Shown here in pieces: positions 36,876 through 45,420 of a stretch of 64,000 nucleotides of DNA. A program made the translations under genes and the position numbers. The DNA is from Acetatifactor aquisgranensis. Its GTDB lineage: Bacteria; Bacillota; Clostridia; Lachnospirales; Lachnospiraceae. The notes below the pieces were generated by a model. The model saw nothing but the letters and a program-made list of their open reading frames with translations, searched no databases and was not told where the DNA came from. The stretch lies in contig NZ_CALPDH010000001.1 in assembly GCF_943193215.1 (NCBI RefSeq), positions 62,001 to 126,000 of the forward strand, in the 5' to 3' direction. Position 1 is the stretch's first letter. Each line of letters begins with the position of its first letter.

Positions 36876-38094
36876 CGGAACTTCCCTTTTTTGGAAAGCG
36901 GCGTTCCATGTGCTGACCAGGCCGGTCAATCTTGTCCTGTACTGGCTTTCCTGGCGCCATCTGTGCTCCCTGTGCAGATATGGCAGACTTTACAGGAATG
37001 TGCCGGTTCTGGCGGTGTGCCTTGTGTGGTGGCTTGGCGCCATAGGGTATGGGCTATGGCTGTGGGGGCGTTATAAAAAGGGGAGGCGCTCCGCCGTCTT
37101 CCGTAAGCTGCTGCCCTGGGAGAAAGGGCTGGTACTGGCCGCGGGAGAGGGCGCGGAAGGAGCGGCGGTCAGAGCGGATAGCGCGAAGGAGACAGTGCCC
37201 GGCGGGGCAGCCGAAACAGAGATGCGGGAAACCAAGCCGATTCCGGAAGGCTCCGTGAAATGGTATGTGAAAAGACGGCATTTCTGCCAGCTTTTCCTAA
37301 AGGAGAAAGAGGTTCTGCTGCTGGATCTGCGGGGGCTGACCGGGGAAGAGCGGGACTTCCTGGACGTGAAGCTGTCGGCTGTAAGCTTCCTGGGCAAAGG
37401 AATCTGGCGGGCAGCGGCTGGAATCTTCCTGGCAGCGGTTACGCTGTACGGAGGGCGGCTGGTGGCGGAGAGCGCCGTTCCCTACCAGGGAAAACTGGCG
37501 TGGTACCTGGACGATTTAAAAGATAAGAGGACATGTACGTTAAAACATGACAATATATACGAATGGGGGATAGAAGGCATTCTGGAGGATGTGAGGGAAA
37601 AGGTAAACCTGCCGGAGGCCCTGTGCCTGGCCACCAGCTTCAATCTGCATTTCGCCCCGGACGGCGAAATCATCACCCTGGACACCATGCTCTATGGCTT
37701 CGATGAGAAGGGGGATTTCGTGGACAGCTATCTGATCAGCTACAACAGGGCGCATTCCGGAAAGATAACCGTTTATCTGCACGGCGCATCCTCGGCTTCC
37801 TATGACGAAAGCCGCGCCCTGGCTCCGTTGGTGGAGGGAGTCAGCGTGATGCCGCTGCGGGAAACGGTGGAAGAGTGGAAGGGAGAGGAGTGCTTCGGAA
37901 TCCTTTACTACGGAAGCCGCATATGGTACAGCAGCGAGGGAATCCGTCTGCTGGATCAGGACGGCGGCTGGCAGCTGCCGCCCTATGACCAGTATTCCTT
38001 TTCCGGGTACAGCATATCCGTATTCTGCCCGGAAAACAATGACCTGGTTCCCGCCCGTTACATTTACCCCTGGACGCTTCGCATGATTCCCTGA
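36859..38094 (+). CDS. Uncharacterised membrane protein linked to the M56 sensor
   Basis: About 411 residues, start uncertain: a TTG at 36859 overlapping the end of the M56 gene is assumed; a GTG near 36909 is another option. Two membrane segments at the N-terminus (NVPVLAVCLVWWLGAIGYGL) are followed by a cytoplasmic loop, another hydrophobic segment (AAAGIFLAAVTLYGG) and an extracellular domain of about 220 residues. No family recognised. Overlap with the M56 gene points to a joint role, perhaps as an accessory to sensing. Confidence 0.6.
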   Translation: MSCENSGTSLFWKAAFHVLTRPVNLVLYWLSWRHLCSLCRYGRLYRNVPVLAVCLVWWLGAIGYGLWLWGRYKKGRRSAVFRKLLPWEKGLVLAAGEGAEGAAVRADSAKETVPGGAAETEMRETKPIPEGSVKWYVKRRHFCQLFLKEKEVLLLDLRGLTGEERDFLDVKLSAVSFLGKGIWRAAAGIFLAAVTLYGGRLVAESAVPYQGKLAWYLDDLKDKRTCTLKHDNIYEWGIEGILEDVREKVNLPEALCLATSFNLHFAPDGEIITLDTMLYGFDEKGDFVDSYLISYNRAHSGKITVYLHGASSASYDESRALAPLVEGVSVMPLRETVEEWKGEECFGILYYGSRIWYSSEGIRLLDQDGGWQLPPYDQYSFSGYSISVFCPENNDLVPARYIYPWTLRMIP

Positions 38095-38552
38095 GCGCCC
38101 GCTATGGAATGTGCGGACAGCTCCTGAAATGCCTTGATACATTTTTTTTCTTTAGAATGGTCTAACACAGCATGAAACACAGAATCGAAATACCGGCCCA
38201 TTCCTTCTTCCAGAAGCTCTCTCCACCAAACCGCCACCTCCCCGGGGTCGTTTCGGAATACGCCGCATCCATAGGCTCCAAGCACCAGATGCTTTGCTTT
38301 CTGCTCTGCAAAGATTCCCAGAGCCAGCCTCATTCTCCGGCGCATGGCCTTTTTGGCTTCCTGTACATTCTCTCCCTTCAAAAGCACTTGCCCCATATTG
38401 ACTGCCGGCAAGGTCAGCACGGAAGCTTTCACAGGGGTCTCTGTCAACCGGAAGCTCTCATCTCGGAAGAACACGACTGGCGGTGTCCAGCGCCCTCTAT
38501 CCCACCCTGACCGCGCACGAAGGGTCTCCCTGGCCATTGCTTTTCTGTCCAT
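38064..38552 (-). pseudogene. TIGR02452 (microbial PARG-like) protein, internally deleted
   Basis: The start MDRKAMARETL and the end (VVFFRDESFRL, VNMGQVLLKGENVQEAKKAM, HLVLGAYGCGVFRNDPGEVA) match the TIGR02452 family of ADP-ribose-binding macrodomain hydrolases. The middle of roughly 80-100 residues, including the catalytic GGG...QEE segment, is missing and replaced by RARSGWDRGRW. The frame is kept, so a short product can be made, but it should lack glycohydrolase activity. AGGAGGAAAAC precedes the start. Its 3' end overlaps the previous gene tail to tail by 31 bases. Confidence 0.75.
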
Positions 38553-38877
38553 GTTTTCCTCCTGGTACCTTGCATATACTGTCACAGGCCGTACTTCAGG
38601 TACAGCGAGTCCCAAAAGTCCTTGTCCCATATGGCGCGCTCCGGGTCATCCTGCCTTTTAAAAAAACGCCCTCATTCACCTTATTGTTTTTTTGTACGGA
38701 ATCTGGAACCGGATTCTTTTACAATATTGTAACACAAGACGAAAACCCTGTAAACAGAGGATAGCAGGAATCGAAAGCCTTGGAACTCATCAACCAGAAT
38801 GTCCCGGACGCCGTCCCGGGCGACAGAATCGTGGTGTTCAAGGACGGAAAAACGGGATTAAAATTGAAAGATATAGC
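38553..38877 (+). other. Intergenic region with possible gene remnant
   Basis: Around 38776-38890 one frame reads KALELINQNVPDAVPGDRIV then VFKDGKTGLKL, which looks protein-like, but it has no start and no recognised family. Otherwise nothing seen before the promoter at 38878. Confidence 0.3.
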
Positions 38878-38906
38878 TTGCCATATGCTTCAAAATTGCA
38901 TATAAT
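38878..38906 (+). promoter_or_regulatory. Promoter of the leader-controlled MFS operon
   Basis: TTGCCA at 38878-38883, exactly 17 bases, then TATAAT at 38901-38906. This gives a leader transcript of about 200 bases before the MFS start. Confidence 0.75.
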
Positions 38907-38966
38907 AAAGGGCATTATGATGGCTTCAGGCTTTCACAACAGATGAAATATGAGGAGGAAAGAATT

Positions 38967-39008
38967 ATGCTGCTAATGATTGCATCAGCTCCATGCAAAG
39001 TCTTGTAG
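38967..39008 (+). CDS. 13-residue leader peptide
   Basis: MLLMIASAPCKVL followed by TAG. It has a very strong ribosome site (AGGAGG at 38953-38958) at ideal spacing, stronger than that of the gene it precedes. Codons 8-12 lie within the left arm of two alternative RNA stems. Its shortness, strong initiation and position between promoter and efflux gene are the hallmarks of translational-attenuation leaders of antibiotic-resistance genes. Confidence 0.65.
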   Translation: MLLMIASAPCKVL

Positions 39009-39112
39009 GGCAGGATTGCATGGAGTAGAATGACTGCTCTGGGACTTTGCTTGATTTGCCGTATTGTTATTGACTAAAAAACAATCATGAAATCAGATAA
39101 GGAGCAAAGTCT
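38989..39112 (+). promoter_or_regulatory. Translational attenuator with mutually exclusive stems
   Basis: Segment A, CTCCATGCAA (38989-38998), pairs perfectly with TTGCATGGAG (39016-39025). The overlapping GCAAAGTC (38995-39002) can pair with GACTTTGC (39043-39050). The same GACTTTGCT can also pair with AGCAAAGTC (39103-39111), which spans the gap between the MFS ribosome site AAGGAG and its ATG. A minor stem ATTGTT/AACAAT lies at 39063-39085. These pairings exclude one another, so ribosome position on the leader peptide can decide whether the MFS start is open. Confidence 0.65.
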
Positions 39113-40438
39113 ATGAAAAACATTGAACATATCAAAAATATCAGGAATTTGAGGAACACGATTCAGGAAATGCGCACATTTCTGCTGCTGTGGCTCACCC
39201 AGTCTTTTTCCGGGCTCGGAAGCGCCATGACCAGCTATGCGCTGGTCATCTGGTCTTACACCCAGAAAGGCTCCGCCCTGATGACGGCGCTTTTGATGGT
39301 GAGCTCCTACACGCCTTATGTGCTTCTGAGCATTTTCGCGGGCGCCCTGAGCGATAAGTGGAACAAGAAAGCCACCATGCTGGTCTGCGACACCCTGGCG
39401 GCGGCCACCACGGTAGTCATGCTGATTCTGCTGCGCGGCGGCAGGCTGCAGATATGGCATCTGTATCTGATCAACGGCATCAACGGGCTGATGAACACGG
39501 TTCAGCAGCCGGCCTCGGAGGTGGCGGTGACGAAAGTCCTGCCCAGGAAATACTACCAGCGGGTGGGGGGCCTCAGGTATCTCTCCAGCGCCCTGAATTC
39601 CATCATGACGCCCGTCATCGCCACGGCCGTGCTGGGCATTGCGGGGATGGGGGCAGTGGTGGCCTTTGACTTAGGCACTTTCGGCATCGCTTTCCTGACT
39701 CTGGCCTTTTGCATCCGCATCCCGAAAGAGACAGTGGAGGAAGAGGAGAAAGAGAAGCTGTGGACTTCGGTGAAGAAGGGGCTGGCCTATCTGCAGGAGC
39801 AGAAAGGGATAATGGGGCTGATTCTGTTCCTGGCTGCCATCAACCTGGTCGCTTCCATCTATGATGCGGCTTTCCCGGCCATGATGCTCTCCAGGGAGGG
39901 CGGGAGCGAGAAGGTTATGGGGCTGGTGAACGCGGTCATCGGTGTCTCCACTCTGGCGGGGAGCGTCATTGCCTCTTTCGTGAAAGTGCCAAAGAGCCGG
40001 GTGCGGGTCATCTGCAACTGCCTGCTGTTTTCCATGAGCTTCGAGAATTTCTTCCTGGCCCTGGGCAGGACACCGTTTGTCTGGTGCATCGGCGGATTTC
40101 TGGGATGGATTTCCATACCGCTGATGAGCGCCAATCTGGATGCCCTTATGCGGCTGCGCGTACCGGAGCAGATGCAGGGAAGAGTGTACTCCGTGCGGAA
40201 TTCCCTGCAGTTCTTTACGATACCCATCGGGTATTTCCTGGGAGGATTCCTGGTGGATCAGGTATTCGAGCCTCTGATGGCGGTTCAGGATGCGGGCAGC
40301 GTACTGACGCGGCTCTTTGGCAGCGGCAAGGGCTCAGGCGCGGCATTCCTTTTCTTCGTGATTGCCTTTGCGGGAATCGGGGTGTGCCTGTACTTCCGCA
40401 GGAACCGTCATATCTGGGAGCTGGAAAGGCAGGAGTGA
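39113..40438 (+). CDS. MFS transporter (Mef-like drug exporter family)
   Basis: A 441-residue 12-span major facilitator of the MFS_3/Mef-like type. Seen are LWLTQSFSGLGSAMTSYALV, the loop-2 motif GALSDKWNKKATML and PEQMQGRVYSVRNSLQFFT. Proton-driven export of a drug or toxic compound is the likely role; the ligand is unknown. AAGGAG precedes the ATG, within the attenuator. The MFS-GH2 fusion gene follows 11 bases later, so both are probably under the same leader control. A remnant of a near-identical 3' end is at 26542. Confidence 0.9.
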   Translation: MKNIEHIKNIRNLRNTIQEMRTFLLLWLTQSFSGLGSAMTSYALVIWSYTQKGSALMTALLMVSSYTPYVLLSIFAGALSDKWNKKATMLVCDTLAAATTVVMLILLRGGRLQIWHLYLINGINGLMNTVQQPASEVAVTKVLPRKYYQRVGGLRYLSSALNSIMTPVIATAVLGIAGMGAVVAFDLGTFGIAFLTLAFCIRIPKETVEEEEKEKLWTSVKKGLAYLQEQKGIMGLILFLAAINLVASIYDAAFPAMMLSREGGSEKVMGLVNAVIGVSTLAGSVIASFVKVPKSRVRVICNCLLFSMSFENFFLALGRTPFVWCIGGFLGWISIPLMSANLDALMRLRVPEQMQGRVYSVRNSLQFFTIPIGYFLGGFLVDQVFEPLMAVQDAGSVLTRLFGSGKGSGAAFLFFVIAFAGIGVCLYFRRNRHIWELERQE

Positions 40439-40449
40439 GGGGGAAAGGA

Positions 40450-43400
40450 ATGGAATCAAAAGGAAAGAACAGGAAATTCTGGGCGGCATTGTTCATCTTC
40501 AGCCTCACGGGCCAGGTGGCCTGGGTGGTGGAGAATATGTACTTCAACGTCTTCATCTATAAGATGTTCCACGCCACCGCGGCGGACATTTCTCTGATGG
40601 TGGGGGCCAGTTCCGTGGCAGCTACGGTGACGACTATCCTGGTGGGAGCTTTTACGGACTATGTGGGTAAGCGGAAAGCCTTTATCTGCGGAGGTTATCT
40701 TGCCTGGGGCGTGTCCATTCTGGCTTTTGCGTTTCTGCGGGTGGATCTGCTGACGCCTTTGGCGGGAAGCGCTCTGCGGGCGGCGTCCTTAGGGATAGCG
40801 CTGGTGATCGTCATGGACTGCGTGATGACGTTTCTGGGCTCCTCGGCCAATGATGCCTGTTTCAATGCCTGGATGACGGACTGGGGCGACGGCGGCAACA
40901 GGGGGAAGATAGAGGGAATCAATTCCATGATGCCGCTGGTGGCCATCCTGGTGGTGTTCGGAGGATTCTCCGCCTTTGACCTGGACAGGGCGGGGAGTTG
41001 GACGGCAATCTACCTGATTGTAGGCGCCGGGGTGATGCTGATCGGCGTCGCGGGCGCATTCCTCATCGAGGAAAAGCCAAAGCTGCGGGCGGAGAGAGAG
41101 CAGGGGTATTGGGGGAATCTTTCTTACAGCTTCCGGGTTTCGGTCATGAAAGCGAATCCTCTGCTCTACGCCGTGATTGGAGCCTTTGCCGTCTTCGGGA
41201 TTTCTATCAATATCTTCATGCCCTATCTGATTCTGTATTATGAGAAGACATTAGGGATGGCTAACTATGTGGCGGTCATGGCTCCGGCCATCGTGCTGGC
41301 GGCTGTGATCACAGCGTTTTATGGGAAACTGTACGATTTGCTGGGATTCAAGACTTCGGTGGTTCCGGCGGTTGTGCTCCTCATGGCGGGGTATGTGGTC
41401 CTGTACGCGGGGAGGGCTGCGGGAGTGGTCTTCCTGGGCTCTCTTTTGATGATGACGGGGTATCTGACAGGTATGGCGGTCTTCGGGGCCATGATCCGGA
41501 GCAACATTCCGGAGCAGCGGGCGGGGCAGTTCCAGGGCATCCGGATCATCGGACAGGTGCTGATACCGGGCATCGTGGGGCCCGCCATGGGGGCTTTCGT
41601 GCTGCGGGACGCGGACACGATCATTAATTCGGACGGAACCGCCTCGTTTCTGCCAAATGGGAATATCTTCCTGGCGGCACTGGCAGCAGCGGCGGTCACG
41701 CTGGCGGCGCTGGGGCTGATCTTCCGGATGATGCGGAGAGGGCACCATCGGCTGATGAGCAGATGCGGGGAGCGGCTTCTCGGGGAGATGAAAAGAGGAG
41801 AGAGCACGGCAGATATATCGGAGAGGGATGGGACGGCAAGTGAGGGCACGGGGACAAAGAGCGGCTCTGGCAGGAGCGATGCCGGGGCAGCAGACGTGAA
41901 GAAACCAGGTCATGTCTGGGATTCCTACCCGCGCCCGCAGATGCGCAGGGAAAGCTATCTCTGTCTGAACGGCGTCTGGAACCTGAATGGTCAAAGCATT
42001 TTGGTGCCTTTTCCGCCTCAGTCCCAGCTGTCCGGCTATCAGGGGCGCGTGGGGACGAAGCTGGTCTATGAGAAGACATTTGCGCTGTCGGAGGAGTTTT
42101 TGGCCCAAAAGGCCCACGGCAAGCGAGTTTTGCTGCATTTCGGGGCTGTGGATCAGATGGCGGAAGTCTTTTTGAACGGGCATTTTGCAGGCAGGCATGA
42201 GGGAGGCTATCTGCCTTTCTGGTTCGATGTGACGGAGTATCTGGAGGACGGGGAGAACCGGCTTCTGGTGAAAGCGGAGGATACGCTGTCCGCCCTGTAT
42301 CCTTACGGGAAACAGCGCAAGGCCAGGGGCGGCATGTGGTATACGCCGGTGAGCGGTATCTGGCAGAGCGTGTGGATGGAGTGCGTGCCGCAGGCCTATA
42401 TCGAGCGTCTGGACGTGACGGCGGACACGCGGAATGTGCGGATAGCCGTGGTGAGCAGCACCGGTGGAGGAGTAAGAGGGATGAATGGCGGATTGGGCGA
42501 TGTGGCGGAAAGGCCTGACTGCGCGGATAGAGAATCAGACGATATTTCTGACATCACTGTCACAATTAAACTCCATGATGGCAGCCTTTACACTGTACGC
42601 GCAGGAAAGGACAGCGACGCCCTGGAAATCGACCTTGCCCGTATCAGGCTGGGGGACGGGAGTGAATATCAACCGCTGCTATGGACGCCGGAGCATCCAT
42701 ATTTATACGAAATGACAGTAGCCATGGGAGAGGACAGAGTCACGTCCTACTTTGGCCTCAGAACCATCGAAGTGAAACAGATAGGCGGAATCCCCAAAGT
42801 CTGCCTGAACGGGAACCCTATATTCCTGCATGGCGTCCTGGACCAGGGGTATTTCTGCGACGGCCTGTACCTTCCGGCTGAAGCGGAAGAATACGAACAG
42901 GATATCCTGCGCATGAAAGAGCTTGGCATCAACCTGCTCCGGAAGCACATCAAGATTGAACCGGAATGCTTCTATCACTACTGCGATGTACACGGAATGA
43001 TGGTAATGCAGGACATGGTGAACAATGGAAGATATTCCTGGGTCAGGGATACCGCGCTGCCTACGGTTGGAGTGAGTCTGAAGAACGCGGGCAGGCTGGG
43101 AAACAGAAAGCGCAAGGAGTTCTTCAGGCAGCATATGAAAGACACTATTCTGCACCTGCGCAACCATCCCGGCGTCATCTCCTATACCATTTTCAACGAG
43201 GGCTGGGGACAGTTTGACAGCGATGCCATATATCAGGAGGCGAAGTCGCTGGACGGCACAAGGCTGTACGATGCCGCTTCCGGATGGTTTGCGGGGGAGA
43301 GGAGCGATTTCGACAGCCAGCACATTTACTTTAAGCGCCTGGTGGTTCCGAAAGTGCCTGACAAACCTGTACTGATATCGGAATGCGGCGGCTATTCCTG

Positions 43401-43677
43401 GCGGGTACCGGAGCATTTCTATGCAAAATATGCCGGGTTCGGCTATGGGGATTGTGCCGATAGGGAAGAACTGACGGAGCAGATTGGAAAACTGTATAGA
43501 GAAAGAGTCCTCCCGGTGATTCCGAAAGGCGTCTGCGGCTGTATCTACACCCAGCTTTCCGATGTGGAGGATGAGACCAACGGCCTGTATACCTATGACA
43601 GAAAGGTCTGCAAGGTGAACGGGAAAGCGATGCGGGAGATTGCAGGAAAGCTGGAAGAGGCAGTTTTTCCCCACTGA
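40450..43677 (+). CDS. Fusion of MFS transporter and glycoside hydrolase family 2
   Basis: One uninterrupted 1075-residue frame. Residues 1 to about 425 are a 12-span MFS transporter (FIFSLTGQVAWVVENMYFNV, GAFTDYVGKRKAFICGG). A charged Gly/Ser/Glu-rich linker follows (about 425-495). Then comes a GH2 enzyme: sugar-binding jelly roll (LCLNGVWNLNG, VFLNGHFAGRHEGGY), Ig-like domain and TIM barrel with acid/base Glu917 in FNEGWGQ and nucleophile Glu978 in SECGGYS. With an even number of spans the enzyme would face the cytoplasm, suggesting uptake coupled to hydrolysis of a beta-glycoside. Ribosome site GGGGGAAAGG. Substrate not determined. Confidence 0.88.
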   Translation: MESKGKNRKFWAALFIFSLTGQVAWVVENMYFNVFIYKMFHATAADISLMVGASSVAATVTTILVGAFTDYVGKRKAFICGGYLAWGVSILAFAFLRVDLLTPLAGSALRAASLGIALVIVMDCVMTFLGSSANDACFNAWMTDWGDGGNRGKIEGINSMMPLVAILVVFGGFSAFDLDRAGSWTAIYLIVGAGVMLIGVAGAFLIEEKPKLRAEREQGYWGNLSYSFRVSVMKANPLLYAVIGAFAVFGISINIFMPYLILYYEKTLGMANYVAVMAPAIVLAAVITAFYGKLYDLLGFKTSVVPAVVLLMAGYVVLYAGRAAGVVFLGSLLMMTGYLTGMAVFGAMIRSNIPEQRAGQFQGIRIIGQVLIPGIVGPAMGAFVLRDADTIINSDGTASFLPNGNIFLAALAAAAVTLAALGLIFRMMRRGHHRLMSRCGERLLGEMKRGESTADISERDGTASEGTGTKSGSGRSDAGAADVKKPGHVWDSYPRPQMRRESYLCLNGVWNLNGQSILVPFPPQSQLSGYQGRVGTKLVYEKTFALSEEFLAQKAHGKRVLLHFGAVDQMAEVFLNGHFAGRHEGGYLPFWFDVTEYLEDGENRLLVKAEDTLSALYPYGKQRKARGGMWYTPVSGIWQSVWMECVPQAYIERLDVTADTRNVRIAVVSSTGGGVRGMNGGLGDVAERPDCADRESDDISDITVTIKLHDGSLYTVRAGKDSDALEIDLARIRLGDGSEYQPLLWTPEHPYLYEMTVAMGEDRVTSYFGLRTIEVKQIGGIPKVCLNGNPIFLHGVLDQGYFCDGLYLPAEAEEYEQDILRMKELGINLLRKHIKIEPECFYHYCDVHGMMVMQDMVNNGRYSWVRDTALPTVGVSLKNAGRLGNRKRKEFFRQHMKDTILHLRNHPGVISYTIFNEGWGQFDSDAIYQEAKSLDGTRLYDAASGWFAGERSDFDSQHIYFKRLVVPKVPDKPVLISECGGYSWRVPEHFYAKYAGFGYGDCADREELTEQIGKLYRERVLPVIPKGVCGCIYTQLSDVEDETNGLYTYDRKVCKVNGKAMREIAGKLEEAVFPH

Positions 43678-43696
43678 ACAGGGAACCGCAAACTGG

Positions 43697-43797
43697 TATA
43701 CTGCATAACGCTGAATACTGCCTGATGAATCATGTGATTGAACCAGTCAGCGTTATGCTGTCTGGTTTCACGGCAAGTGAAATCGTTAGGCAGTATA
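43697..43797 (-). repeat. Palindromic ~100-bp element, subfamily A, copy 5
   Basis: Reverse orientation of copy 1 with the same ends (TATACTGC, GCAGTATA) and the conserved stem ATAACGCTGA/TCAGCGTTAT. It lies 19 bases after the MFS-GH2 stop and before the Nudix gene; the GTATAAAATAA at its right edge may also contribute a -10 box for that gene. Confidence 0.88.
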
Positions 43798-43853
43798 AAA
43801 TAAACGGAAGACAGTAAATAGGAACGGAAGAAAGCACAGGGAAAGGAAAAGCC

Positions 43854-44531
43854 ATGGATTTGAAAGAAAATGACAGAAATGTCAGGAATAGACAGGAAAG
43901 AGATGACACTGCGGCAAAATATGCCGGTGATGCTGCAGAGGCAGCCGCCGATGAGGAAAATCTGGCATGGGAAGAAATCAGCACGGAACATATCGTGCAG
44001 GACCGGTGGATCGATTTCAGGAAATCTGCCTATCGGTTTCCGGACGGAAAAGTGTTCGAGCCATTTTACAGCGAAAGCCGCAGGGATTATGTGGTCATCG
44101 TCGCATCGGACGAAGAGGGAAAGTACATTTGCGTCAGGCAGTTCAGACAGGGAATCAAAGAAGTGACCACGGAATTCCCGGCAGGCGGTATCGAGCGGGA
44201 AGACGGCAGGGAATACGGCCCAAGGGACAGCCGGTGGGTGGCAGAGGACGCGCTGGAGGCGGCCAGGAGGGAGCTGCTGGAAGAGACGGGATATCTGTCT
44301 GACGACTGGAAAGCATTGATATCAGTGCCGTCAAATGCCACGATATCGGACAACTATGCCTATGTCTTCGCAGCGAAAAACTGCCGCAAAACGCAGGATC
44401 AGCATTTGGATGAGACGGAATTCCTCAATGTCAGGAGATATTCCGCCGCAGAGATTGAACAAATGATAAGCCAGGGCAAGTTCCAGCAGGCAGTCCATAT
44501 CATGGCATGGCTGCTGGCGCAGAGACAATGA
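43854..44531 (+). CDS. Nudix hydrolase (ADP-ribose pyrophosphatase-like)
   Basis: A 225-residue protein. After an acidic N-terminal tail of about 45 residues comes a Nudix fold: FYSESRRDYVVIVASDEEG, ICVRQFRQGIKEVTTEFPAG, and the Nudix box ending ALEAARRELLEETGY. An insert of roughly 15 residues stretches the box between GG and the REL core. It probably cleaves a nucleoside diphosphate linked to another group. GGAAAGGAAAAGCC precedes the ATG. Confidence 0.85.
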   Translation: MDLKENDRNVRNRQERDDTAAKYAGDAAEAAADEENLAWEEISTEHIVQDRWIDFRKSAYRFPDGKVFEPFYSESRRDYVVIVASDEEGKYICVRQFRQGIKEVTTEFPAGGIEREDGREYGPRDSRWVAEDALEAARRELLEETGYLSDDWKALISVPSNATISDNYAYVFAAKNCRKTQDQHLDETEFLNVRRYSAAEIEQMISQGKFQQAVHIMAWLLAQRQ

Positions 44532-44600
44532 GCCATAGGAACTGCCGGGCGGCGGGGCCGCGGCTGGCAGAGCGGCCTGCCGGCACAGAGGAGACAGGAA

Positions 44601-45341
44601 ATGCGGGAAAATATTTTTGCGTACATCAAGAAGAAATACAAGGCGGCCCCGGAATATCCCTGGGGAGAGGATGACGGAGCTGTCCTGCGCCACAGCGACA
44701 ACAGGAAGTGGTTCGCTCTGGTGATGAATGTGGACAGAAAGAAGCTGGGGCTTTCCGGGGACGGACACGTGGATGTGGTCAATCTGAAGATTGAGGACAA
44801 GATGTTCAAGGACGTGCTGATGCGGGATGCAGGCATTCTTCCGGCCTACCATATGAACAAGGAACACTGGATTACAGTGCTGCTGGACGGCACAGTGGAG
44901 GAAGAGCAGGTATGCGGCTTGATTGACTTAAGCTTTGCGGCCACTGCCTCAAAGAAAGCGAAGCTCCGCCCGCCCAAAGAATGGATTGTTCCGGCGAATC
45001 CGAAGTTCTACGATATAGAACATGCCTTTGACCGGGCGGAGATTATCGAGTGGAAGCAGAGCGGCAGTATCAAGGCAGGCGATACCATTTTCATGTATGT
45101 GGCGGCGCCTGTGTCGGCCATCCTCTACAAATGCAAGGTCGTGGAGGCGGATATCCCTTACCATTATCAGGACGAGAACCTGACTATCACCACGCTGATG
45201 AAGATAAAGCTTCTGCACAGGTACAAGCCGGAGCAGTTCCCTTTTGGCAGGCTGAAAGAGGAATACGGAATCTATGCCGTGCGCGGTCCCAGAGGGGTGC
45301 CGAACAGCTTGCGCCACGCGCTGGATTTGCAAAAAGAGTGA
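44601..45341 (+). CDS. MmcQ/YjbR family protein with C-terminal EVE-like domain
   Basis: A 246-residue protein. Residues 1-115 match the MmcQ/YjbR DNA-binding-like fold (YPWGEDDGAVLRHSDNRKWF and the HWITVLLDGTV). The second part (about 125-246) starts WIVPANPKFYDIEHAFDRAE and includes GDTIFMYVAAPVSAILYKCK, typical of the EVE/PUA-like fold that reads modified bases. GAGGAGACAGGAA precedes the ATG. Function unproven. Confidence 0.75.
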   Translation: MRENIFAYIKKKYKAAPEYPWGEDDGAVLRHSDNRKWFALVMNVDRKKLGLSGDGHVDVVNLKIEDKMFKDVLMRDAGILPAYHMNKEHWITVLLDGTVEEEQVCGLIDLSFAATASKKAKLRPPKEWIVPANPKFYDIEHAFDRAEIIEWKQSGSIKAGDTIFMYVAAPVSAILYKCKVVEADIPYHYQDENLTITTLMKIKLLHRYKPEQFPFGRLKEEYGIYAVRGPRGVPNSLRHALDLQKE

Positions 45342-45392
45342 TTCATCAAAATACTTGGATAGATGAAATCAATGTCAAAATAACAAAGCTTT

Positions 45393-45420
45393 AAAAGGGC
45401 AGGGGGATTATCCCCTGCCC
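45393..45420 (-). terminator. Terminator of the exosortase gene
   Basis: A perfect 9-bp stem GGGCAGGGG/CCCCTGCCC; on the minus strand it is followed by TTTTAA. The exosortase stop codon lies in the hairpin itself. Confidence 0.65.

Noticed and set aside
35475..36929. A long antisense frame opposite the M56 gene
   Set aside because: Shadow of the real coding strand; no domain or ribosome site.
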